Positions 1-5,179 of a stretch of DNA of 7,819 nt are shown here, piece by piece; within the stretch, counting starts at the first letter, position 1, and each line of letters starts with the position of its first letter. Origin of the DNA: Thiotrichales bacterium (GTDB taxonomy: Bacteria > Pseudomonadota > Gammaproteobacteria > Thiomicrospirales > Thiomicrospiraceae); assembly GCA_027036095.1 (NCBI GenBank), contig JALVTA010000103.1, positions 1-7,819 of the forward strand, written 5' to 3'. The notes under the pieces are model-generated. The model saw only the letters and a program-made list of their open reading frames with translations, searched no databases and had not been told where the DNA came from. A program made the position numbers and the translations under genes.

Positions 1-236
1 TCCAGCTGGGATTGCACATGATAGATGCGCACCTGGCGCCGGTTGAGATCGAACTCGAAGCCGGGCTGCGGCTCCAGTTCGGCCAGTGCCGTACGCACCA
101 TCTGCTCTTCCGCCGGACAGTCCATCTCCGGCACTTCAAACAGGCTGACGGCGTCCCAGGCCTCCGATACCGCCGCCTCCTCCACGGCGTTGCCGTCATT
201 CTGACTGCAACAGCCGGAACAGCAGGTCTCGCTCAT
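1..236 (-). CDS. Heavy-metal-binding N-terminus, probably of a P1B-type metal-translocating ATPase (partial, 3' end outside window)
   Basis: Only the first 78 codons are present; the gene runs off the left edge. The protein opens MSETCCSGCCSQ, a cysteine cluster typical of metal-binding leaders. An acidic linker follows, then a ferredoxin-like HMA domain start with the motif PEMDCPAEEQMVR around residues 36-48. This MDCP-x-EE variant has one cysteine plus acidic residues in place of the usual GMxCxxC. From memory of the family it is common at the N-terminus of Zn/Cd/Pb-type P1B ATPases in Pseudomonas and relatives, which export metal across the inner membrane. The ATPase part itself (DKTG, CPC) is not in view, so a stand-alone HMA protein or another transporter remains possible. 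I chose the ATG at 236 because GGAG lies 6 bases upstream. An in-frame ATG at 248 would add four residues but has no clear Shine-Dalgarno. A promoter with a Fur-like site lies just upstream. Confidence 0.62.
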   Translation of the reverse strand, partial: MSETCCSGCCSQNDGNAVEEAAVSEAWDAVSLFEVPEMDCPAEEQMVRTALAELEPQPGFEFDLNRRQVRIYHVQSQL

Positions 237-242
237 GACATG

Positions 243-246
243 CTCC
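243..246 (-). promoter_or_regulatory. Ribosome binding site deciding the start of the metal-ATPase gene
   Basis: GGAG on the minus strand, 6 bases before the ATG at 236. It overlaps the alternative in-frame ATG at 248, which itself has no comparable site upstream. Confidence 0.5.
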
Positions 247-262
247 ATTGAACGACTCAAAA

Positions 263-281
263 GTAAATTATAACCATTCTC
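263..281. promoter_or_regulatory. Fur-family (Fur or Zur) operator-like sequence over the metal-ATPase promoter
   Basis: The plus-strand sequence at 263-281 matches the 19-base Fur consensus GATAATGATAATCATTATC at 14 of 19 positions by hand count, including the half ATAA-C-CATT-C-TC. Read on the other strand, GTTATAAT also resembles the left half of gammaproteobacterial Zur boxes, so the regulator cannot be decided by eye. The site covers the -10 hexamer of the promoter reading into the metal-binding gene, as expected for repression by a metal-loaded Fur-family protein. AT-rich promoter DNA produces such matches by chance fairly often. Confidence 0.4.
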
Positions 282-296
282 ATCTTTATGCAGCAA
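267..296 (-). promoter_or_regulatory. Sigma-70 promoter candidate for the metal-ATPase gene
   Basis: On the minus strand a perfect -10 TATAAT (272 to 267) is preceded after 18 bases by TTGCTG (296 to 291), which matches only the TTG of the -35 consensus. Initiation is expected near 260, giving a leader of about 24 bases before the ATG at 236. The weak -35 and slightly long spacer leave room for activator control, for example by a MerR-type protein, but no clear MerR dyad was seen. Confidence 0.5.
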
Positions 297-327
297 AAAA
301 CGGGTGTCTCTGCGCCCGCGCTGCACC
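295..327 (-). terminator. Possible terminator after the hydrolase gene
   Basis: On the minus strand, about 20 bases past the hydrolase stop codon, a GC-rich fold is followed by six T residues (300 to 295). It can form GGTG/CACC outer arms with an inner GCGC/GCGC pair, or a short CGGG/CCCG stem directly before the T-run. Neither stem is long or perfect, so this is a weak call. The T-run also lies partly under the -35 of the next promoter. Confidence 0.35.
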
Positions 328-347
328 AGACAGAATTACAGGCATGC

Positions 348-1154
348 TCAGAACACACGCCGCATGAGATCCGCCAATACCCAGCCGTCCACCGGTCGCA
401 ACTGATGCCCGGCGCGCACGGAGATGGACAGGGCCCGGCCTGACAGCGCCGGCACGCGGCGCAGATCCTGATAGGCCGGCGGCACCACCAGACCGAAGTC
501 ACCCCGCTTCATGTCAAGCTTGCGCGTATGCACCAGACTCACATATTTGACTTCCGGCGGATGGGGCATGCGGTTCATCCAGCGGATGGGATTGGCGGTA
601 TCGGCACTGATCTGCCACAGCAGCCTGCGTGCCCAGTAAAAGCGCTCCGACTTGCTGTCCATGCTTTTGAGCATGCTGCCCATGGGGGAATCCAGCATGC
701 GCCAGGCCAGTTTGGCAAAAGGCGTACCCCGGTTGGGCGAGGCGATGGTGATTACACCTGCCACGGGAACACGAATATTGCGCGGACCAAGACTGTAGAG
801 GCGGGCCACCACACCGCCAGTCGAATGGCCTACCAGAATGACCGGTTCATGACGGCGCTGATAGAGGGGTTTGAGCACCCGGTCCAGCAGGCGTCCCTGC
901 ACCTCAAGCGGTGCCCACCAGGGCAGATGCACCGTATAGACCACGTCCTTCGCCCGGCTCGCCAGCCAGTTGGGCGCCTCCGGCAGCACGCCGCCGTCGG
1001 CAAAGCCGGCAGCCAGCAGCGGCTGTACCACCCTGTGCTTGTACCAGGTGCCCGGCCCACTGGCCAGACCGTGTATCAGCACTACCGTGCGTGCCCCGAC
1101 AAGCCCCGCCCACAACAGGCAGCATGCGGCAACCAGCAAGCGCCATCCGTTCAT
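348..1154 (-). CDS. Exported alpha/beta-hydrolase, lipase/esterase type
   Basis: A 268-residue protein with a short hydrophobic N-terminal segment (about residues 1-21, ending LVGA) that looks like a Sec signal peptide or anchor. The mature part starts with the beta-strand and oxyanion motif VVLIHGLASGPGTW (HG at residues 28-29). The nucleophile elbow GHSTGG puts the catalytic serine at 111. The likely remaining triad members are Asp219 in RGDFGL and His250 in AGHQLRP, both in the expected order. SPNRGTPFA at about 149-157 is typical of lipases with a PGAP1/LipA-like fold. It would hydrolyse an ester, perhaps a lipid, in the periplasm or at the membrane; the substrate is unknown. The ATG at 1154 is chosen over a GTG two codons upstream because AGGAGG lies 7 bases before the ATG and too close to the GTG. 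It lies 73 bases downstream of the lipoprotein gene on the same strand. Confidence 0.8.
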   Translation of the reverse strand: MNGWRLLVAACCLLWAGLVGARTVVLIHGLASGPGTWYKHRVVQPLLAAGFADGGVLPEAPNWLASRAKDVVYTVHLPWWAPLEVQGRLLDRVLKPLYQRRHEPVILVGHSTGGVVARLYSLGPRNIRVPVAGVITIASPNRGTPFAKLAWRMLDSPMGSMLKSMDSKSERFYWARRLLWQISADTANPIRWMNRMPHPPEVKYVSLVHTRKLDMKRGDFGLVVPPAYQDLRRVPALSGRALSISVRAGHQLRPVDGWVLADLMRRVF

Positions 1155-1161
1155 GACCACC

Positions 1162-1167
1162 CCTCCT
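1162..1167 (-). promoter_or_regulatory. Ribosome binding site deciding the start of the hydrolase gene
   Basis: A perfect AGGAGG on the minus strand, 7 bases before the ATG at 1154. It is only about one base from the upstream GTG at 1160, which rules that codon out as the main start. Confidence 0.75.
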
Positions 1168-1184
1168 CGTGAACGTCATTTCCG

Positions 1185-1212
1185 ATTTTATGGACGGGAC
1201 CTGTCGGTGCAA
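1185..1212 (-). promoter_or_regulatory. Candidate internal promoter for the hydrolase gene
   Basis: On the minus strand TTGCAC (1212 to 1207) and TAAAAT (1190 to 1185) are 16 bases apart, which places the start about 25 bases before the AGGAGG. The perfect 10-base palindrome TGCAATTGCA (1208-1217) lies over the -35. The -35 matches only three consensus bases, so the gene may equally be transcribed with the lipoprotein gene upstream. Confidence 0.35.
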
Positions 1213-1227
1213 TTGCATTAAAAGGTG

Positions 1228-1830
1228 CTAATACAGCCGCCCCACATCTGTAAGAATGCGGCTGTTTATGGTGGCCACATCCGGCCGGAAACGGTCCGGG
1301 CCATCCACCGGGCTGCCATTGCTCAGCCGTCCACCACAGGTCAGGCGCATCACATTCTGCTGACTGCCGGCCAGATCGAAAGTAACCGTATCCATGGTCT
1401 CCGGCGGCTGCCAGGTATCTCCGATGCCGAACACCACTGAAGCACCGGCACCATGCCAGCCGCCACCGATGCCAATGCCGATGCTCATCCGGGCCAGATC
1501 ATTCATGGCCAGCATGAGCGGATACTGCCGCCGGGCAATTTCCACCTGATCGACGGACACCCGAATGACACGGAACACGCCGGGCGCAACCTGCTGGGGC
1601 GCATCTTTCACTTCCCGCACTTCAAGCGCACACCATGGCGAATACCAGTCCACGGCGGAATAGGACTTTGTCCGGCCATTCTGCACGAACACCCGTGCAG
1701 CACCGGCTGGAATGGTCAGAGGCTTGCGCAGTTCGAAATGATGCACAGCCCGGTAAGCCTCGGGCACCCTGCCCATACCGGCACAGCCTGTCAGAAGCAG
1801 TCCTGCCGATAACATCAGCCAACGCAGCAT
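1228..1830 (-). CDS. Lipoprotein of unknown function
   Basis: A 200-residue protein with a bacterial lipoprotein signal: MLRW, a hydrophobic core, then the lipobox LLTGC with the lipidated cysteine at residue 16. The next residue is Ala, so by the Lol rule it should be sorted to the outer membrane. The mature part contains DWYSPWCALEVREV (about 61-74) and VAPGVFRVIRV (about 81-91). A glycine-rich run at 117-132 follows, and a second cysteine at 165 could pair with Cys67. I recognise no named domain and assign no function. Proteins of this general look (short lipoprotein, SPWC-x-LE motif) occur as hypotheticals in gammaproteobacteria, from memory only. The ATG at 1830 is chosen because GAGGAG lies 7 bases upstream; an in-frame TTG at 1845 would place the start within that site. 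The gene lies immediately behind the groL terminator and ahead of the hydrolase. Confidence 0.8.
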   Translation of the reverse strand: MLRWLMLSAGLLLTGCAGMGRVPEAYRAVHHFELRKPLTIPAGAARVFVQNGRTKSYSAVDWYSPWCALEVREVKDAPQQVAPGVFRVIRVSVDQVEIARRQYPLMLAMNDLARMSIGIGIGGGWHGAGASVVFGIGDTWQPPETMDTVTFDLAGSQQNVMRLTCGGRLSNGSPVDGPDRFRPDVATINSRILTDVGRLY

Positions 1831-1837
1831 CGTTAAT

Positions 1838-1843
1838 CTCCTC
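1838..1843 (-). promoter_or_regulatory. Ribosome binding site deciding the start of the lipoprotein gene
   Basis: GAGGAG on the minus strand, 7 bases before the ATG at 1830. The alternative TTG at 1845 overlaps this site and would add five charged residues before the signal peptide. Confidence 0.7.
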
Positions 1844-1867
1844 AACCCTTTTCTGCATTGTAGAACG

Positions 1868-1897
1868 AAAAAACCCCGCAGGCCGAGACCTGCGGGG
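1868..1897 (-). terminator. Strong rho-independent terminator of groSL
   Basis: On the minus strand a perfect 9-bp stem CCCCGCAGG / CCTGCGGGG with a 6-base loop (1883-1888) is followed by six T residues (1873 to 1868). It begins 31 bases after the groL stop codon. There is no T-run on the plus side, so it acts in one direction only. Confidence 0.93.
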
Positions 1898-1928
1898 CTG
1901 TCATGGCTGACCGGACGTACCGGACGGT

Positions 1929-3566
1929 TTACATCATGCCGCCCATGCCGCCCATGTCACCACCGGCCGGGGCCGGAGTTTCCGGCTTGGGCTTCTCGGC
2001 CACCATGGCCTCGGTGGTGATGATCAGACCGGCTACGGACGCTGCGTTCTGCAGCGCGGTACGGGTCACCTTGGCCGGGTCGATCACACCCATCTTCAGC
2101 ATGTCGCCATACTCTTCGGTGGCGGCGTTGAAGCCGAAGGTATCGTCACCTTCAGCCACCTTGTTGACCACCACGGAGCCTTCCAGACCGCAGTTGAAGG
2201 CGATCTGACGCAGCGGCTCCTCAACGGCGCGCATGATGATCTCGATACCGACATCCTGATCCTGGTTGTCGCCCTTGACCTTGTCGGCCACATTGGACTT
2301 GGCGCGGATCAGGGCCACACCGCCACCGGGCACGATGCCTTCTTCAACCGCGGCGCGCGTCGCGTTCAGCGCGTCTTCCACGCGGTCCTTCTTCTCTTTC
2401 ATTTCAACTTCGGTGGCCGCACCCAGCTTGATCACGGCAACACCGCCGGCCAGCTTGGCCAGACGCTCTTGCAGTTTCTCGCGATCGTAGTCAGACGTGG
2501 TCTGCTCGATCTGCGCCTTGATCTGCGCCACACGGGCGTCGATGTCGGCCTTGTCACCGGCACCGTCAACGATGGTAGTGCTGTCCTTGCCGACCACCAC
2601 GCGCTTGGCCTGACCCAGATCATCAATGGACGCGCCTTCCAGTGTCATGCCCAGCTCTTCGGAGATAACGGTACCGCCAGTCAGCACGGCGATATCCTGC
2701 AGCATGGCCTTGCGTCGCTCACCGAAGCCGGGTGCCTTGACAGCGGCCACCTTGACGATGCCGCGCATGTTGTTGATCACCAGCGTGGCCAGCGCTTCAC
2801 CTTCCACATCCTCGGCGATGATCAGCAGCGGACGGCCCTGCTTGGCCACGGCTTCCAGCACGGGCAGCAGGTCACGGATGTTGCTGATCTTCTTGTCATG
2901 CAGCAGGATGTAGGGGTTGTCCAGCTCCGCGGTCATCTTGTCCTGGTTGGTAACAAAGTAGGGGGACAGATAGCCGCGGTCGAACTCCATACCCTCGACC
3001 ACTTCCAGTTCGTCGTTGAGGCTGTTGCCTTCCTCGACGGTGATCACGCCTTCCTTGCCCACTTTCTCCATGGCCTCGGCCAGCAGCTCGCCGATGGCCG
3101 GGTCGTTGTTGGCGGAGATGGTGCCTACCTGTGCGATGGACTCCTTGGTGTCACACGGCTTGGACATGGCCTTGATCTCGTCCACCAGCGCGTTGACCGC
3201 CTTGTGGATACCGCGGTTCAGATCCATCGGGTTCATGCCGGCGGCCACGGCCTTCATGCCCTCACGCACGATGGCCTGCGCCAGCACGGTAGCGGTGGTG
3301 GTGCCGTCACCGGCCTCGTCATTGGTCTTGGACGCCACTTCCTTGACCAGCTGGGCACCCATGTTCTCGAACTTGTCCTCCAGCTCGATCTCACGGGCGA
3401 CGGAAACGCCGTCCTTGGTCACCGTCGGCGCACCGAAGGACTTCTCCAGCACCACATTGCGGCCCTTCGGACCCAGCGTCACCTTCACGGCATTGGCCAG
3501 AATGTTGACGCCTTCCGCCATGCGCTCACGCGCATCGAAACCGAACTTGACTTCTTTTGCAGCCAT
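1929..3566 (-). CDS. groL: Chaperonin GroEL (Hsp60)
   Basis: A full-length 545-residue GroEL (E. coli: 548). It forms the double heptameric ring in the cytosol that, with GroES and ATP, encloses and folds substrate proteins. The N-terminus MAAKEVKFG and the nucleotide-binding segment VTLGPKGRNV (29-38) are canonical. The GDGTTT motif has Asp87, and the RVEDAL segment carries the catalytic Asp equivalent to E. coli D398. The C-terminus is the flexible Gly-Met tail (GGDMGGMGGMM) that lines the cavity floor. There is no truncation or frameshift. The start is supported by AGGGAG 8 bases upstream. The gene lies 38 bases behind groS with no terminator between them, so the two are co-transcribed from the heat-shock control region upstream of groS and end at the hairpin past the stop. 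Confidence 0.99.
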   Translation of the reverse strand: MAAKEVKFGFDARERMAEGVNILANAVKVTLGPKGRNVVLEKSFGAPTVTKDGVSVAREIELEDKFENMGAQLVKEVASKTNDEAGDGTTTATVLAQAIVREGMKAVAAGMNPMDLNRGIHKAVNALVDEIKAMSKPCDTKESIAQVGTISANNDPAIGELLAEAMEKVGKEGVITVEEGNSLNDELEVVEGMEFDRGYLSPYFVTNQDKMTAELDNPYILLHDKKISNIRDLLPVLEAVAKQGRPLLIIAEDVEGEALATLVINNMRGIVKVAAVKAPGFGERRKAMLQDIAVLTGGTVISEELGMTLEGASIDDLGQAKRVVVGKDSTTIVDGAGDKADIDARVAQIKAQIEQTTSDYDREKLQERLAKLAGGVAVIKLGAATEVEMKEKKDRVEDALNATRAAVEEGIVPGGGVALIRAKSNVADKVKGDNQDQDVGIEIIMRAVEEPLRQIAFNCGLEGSVVVNKVAEGDDTFGFNAATEEYGDMLKMGVIDPAKVTRTALQNAASVAGLIITTEAMVAEKPKPETPAPAGGDMGGMGGMM

Positions 3567-3604
3567 TGTCTGCTCTCCCTCTATTCTGTGAATTCCGTTG
3601 TCAA

Positions 3605-3892
3605 TCAGCTGATGATGGCGACGATGTCGTCTTCACGCATGACCAGCAGTTCTTCGCCGTCCACGGTGATGTCCTGACCGGCGTACTTGCCGAACAGAAC
3701 CGTGTCGCCCACCTTGACGCTCATGGGAATGGTCTGACCGTTGTCAGCCACTTTGCCGGGGCCCACCGCGACCACCTCGCCCTTGAGGGGCTTCTCCTTC
3801 GCGGTGTCGGGCAGCACGATGCCGCCTGCGGTCACTTCCTCTTCTTCCATGCGACGGATGATCACACGATCATGCAAAGGTTTGATGGCCAT
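3605..3892 (-). CDS. groS: Co-chaperonin GroES (Hsp10)
   Basis: A 95-residue GroES that forms the heptameric lid of the GroEL cavity. MAIKPLHDRVIIRR is the standard N-terminus. The mobile loop with GGIVL at residues 23-27 is the segment that docks on the GroEL apical domains. VGDTVLFGKYAG and the C-terminal DIVAII are also typical. The ATG at 3892 has AGGAG 8 bases upstream. It is the first gene of the groSL operon. The leader of about 45 to 100 bases (depending on promoter) carries the CIRCE operator. Confidence 0.99.
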   Translation of the reverse strand: MAIKPLHDRVIIRRMEEEEVTAGGIVLPDTAKEKPLKGEVVAVGPGKVADNGQTIPMSVKVGDTVLFGKYAGQDITVDGEELLVMREDDIVAIIS

Positions 3893-3937
3893 TGCAGTGT
3901 CTCCTTCCTTGATGATTCGGGGTTGAATTCGGTTCTG

Positions 3938-3964
3938 TTAGCAGTCGTCGTTCTAGAGTGCTAA
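3938..3964. promoter_or_regulatory. CIRCE element (HrcA operator) of groSL
   Basis: The two arms TTAGCAGTC and GAGTGCTAA are separated by exactly 9 bases, which is the CIRCE layout TTAGCACTC-N9-GAGTGCTAA with one substitution (G for C) in one arm. CIRCE is bound by the heat-sensitive repressor HrcA. The element starts 45 bases upstream of the groS start codon and covers the predicted start site of the sigma-70 promoter, a repressing position. It also lies inside any transcript begun at the upstream RpoH promoter. Confidence 0.92.
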
Positions 3965-3967
3965 CAG

Positions 3968-3995
3968 ATTTTAGTCAGTCACCGAACACAGTCAA
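3968..3995 (-). promoter_or_regulatory. Sigma-70 promoter of groSL
   Basis: On the minus strand TTGACT (3995 to 3990) and TAAAAT (3973 to 3968) are 16 bases apart, each matching the consensus at five of six positions. Initiation is expected near 3961, inside the CIRCE element, so HrcA binding should block it directly. Confidence 0.75.
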
Positions 3996-4001
3996 GCGAC
4001 T

Positions 4002-4029
4002 AGATGGGGATGCAAAAACGGGTTTCAAG
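4002..4029 (-). promoter_or_regulatory. RpoH (sigma-32) heat-shock promoter of groSL
   Basis: On the minus strand CTTGAA (4029 to 4024) and CCCCATCT (4009 to 4002) are separated by 14 bases. This is a consensus match to the RpoH promoter (CTTGAA ... CCCCATNT) and closely resembles the E. coli groE promoter. Initiation is expected near 3995, about 30 bases upstream of the CIRCE element. The -35 begins only 29 bases after the proB stop codon. Confidence 0.88.
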
Positions 4030-4057
4030 AGTCAGGGTGAAAAAATCGGCAGACCGC

Positions 4058-5179
4058 TCAGAGCAGCACCAGGTTGTCGCAATGGATCAGCTCCTCATCC
4101 ACCTCATGGCCCAGACGCTCACGCACGCACGCTGTGGAACAGCCCACGATCCTGCGTGCCTCGTCGCTGGAGAAGTTGATCAGTCCGCGGGCCACCTCCT
4201 CGCCATCCGGCGCACGGCATACCACCACCTCGCCGGCACGGAAATGCCCTTCCACCCGGCTGACACCCACCGGCAGCAGACTGACGCCGCCACGACGCAG
4301 AGCACGCACCGCCCCCTCGTCCAGCCACAGGGTGCCGCGCGCCTGCAGCTGACCGGCGATCCAGCGCTTGCGCGCCGAGTAGGGCTCCAGATCGGGGATC
4401 AGCAGCGTCCCCAGTTCCTCGCCGGCATGCAGGCGCAGCAGCACGTCCTTCTCGCGCCCGGCAGCAATGAGCGTGGCGGTGCCGGAACGGGCCGCCCGCC
4501 GGGCCGCCATCACCTTGGTGTACATGCCGCCCCGCCCCAGCGCGCCGCCTTCCGGTGAGGCCATGCGCTCGATGGCCGGGTCGCTGACCTTCACTTCATG
4601 CAGCAGGCGGGCATTGGGGTTGGTGCGCGGATTGTCGTCATACAGCCCCTGCTGATCGGTGAGAATCACCAGCACATCGGCGCTGACCAGATTGGCCGTC
4701 AGCGCCGCCAGGGTGTCGTTGTCACCAAAACGAATCTCGTCGGTGACCACGGTATCGTTTTCATTGATGACCGGCACCACCCCGTGGTCCAGCAGCGTAC
4801 GCAGGGTGTTGCGGGCGTTGAGATAGCGCTGACGGTCGGACAGATCGGCATGGGTGAGCAGAATCTGCGCCGTATGCAGCCCGTGCTGACCGAAAGCCTC
4901 CTCATAGGCCCATACCAGCCCCATCTGCCCCACGGCGGCCGCCGCCTGCAGCTTGCTCAGCTCCGTAGGCCGTGTCGACCAGCCCAGCCGCTTGATCCCC
5001 TCGGCCACGGAACCGGAAGATACGACCAGCACCTCCACGCCCTGCTCGCGCAGGGCGGCCATCTGGCGTACCCAGTCATGGATGGCGGGCACATTGAGGC
5101 CTCGCCCGTCGCTGGTCAGCAGGCTGGAGCCGATCTTGACCACCCAGCGGCGGGTGTCGGGAAGCTGACTACGCTTCAT
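4058..5179 (-). CDS. proB: Glutamate 5-kinase (gamma-glutamyl kinase)
   Basis: A 373-residue ProB (E. coli: 367). It phosphorylates glutamate with ATP to give glutamyl 5-phosphate, the first and proline-inhibited step of proline synthesis. The N-terminal amino-acid-kinase domain shows VVKIGSSLL (Lys15, phosphate-binding loop), VSSGSVAEG (53-61), PVINENDTV (136-144), FGDND (151-155) and TDQQGLY (174-180). A C-terminal PUA domain (about 281-365) follows, with LDEGAVRAL, SLLPVGV and INFSSDEARRI. The ATG at 5179 overlaps the last 11 bases of obg (obg stop at 5171-5169), which suggests translational coupling; AGGAG lies 10 bases upstream. The same frame is open further upstream, inside obg, but that part does not look like ProB. 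proA is not adjacent, unlike E. coli but as in Pseudomonas. Confidence 0.98.
   Translation of the reverse strand: MKRSQLPDTRRWVVKIGSSLLTSDGRGLNVPAIHDWVRQMAALREQGVEVLVVSSGSVAEGIKRLGWSTRPTELSKLQAAAAVGQMGLVWAYEEAFGQHGLHTAQILLTHADLSDRQRYLNARNTLRTLLDHGVVPVINENDTVVTDEIRFGDNDTLAALTANLVSADVLVILTDQQGLYDDNPRTNPNARLLHEVKVSDPAIERMASPEGGALGRGGMYTKVMAARRAARSGTATLIAAGREKDVLLRLHAGEELGTLLIPDLEPYSARKRWIAGQLQARGTLWLDEGAVRALRRGGVSLLPVGVSRVEGHFRAGEVVVCRAPDGEEVARGLINFSSDEARRIVGCSTACVRERLGHEVDEELIHCDNLVLL

Noticed and set aside
1104..1154. Lipobox (VAAC) in the N-terminus of the hydrolase
   Set aside because: The cysteine comes at residue 11 with most of the hydrophobic core after it, and the n-region before it is too short, so a cleaved Sec signal or an anchor is more likely.
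528..1172. A 214-codon plus-strand open frame opposite the hydrolase
   Set aside because: The opposite strand carries a complete catalytic triad, signal peptide and Shine-Dalgarno; this frame has none of these.
1857..1862. A -10-like TACAAT on the minus strand before the lipoprotein gene
   Set aside because: The matching -35 position lies in the groL terminator stem with no similarity to TTGACA; the real promoter of this gene is not evident.
3016..3591. A 191-codon plus-strand open frame, Ser/Pro/Ala-rich
   Set aside because: It is another antisense shadow of groL with low-complexity composition and no ribosome binding site.
2469..3677. A 402-codon open frame on the plus strand across groL
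   Set aside because: It is antisense to a certain groL gene and has no recognisable domain; the His/Leu/Gly-rich composition is what the reverse strand of a GC-rich, codon-biased gene gives.
4040..4056. Terminator after proB (CGG-CCG hairpin with six T residues on the minus strand)
   Set aside because: The stem is only 3 bp, so it is unlikely to terminate well; read-through from proB into groSL is possible.
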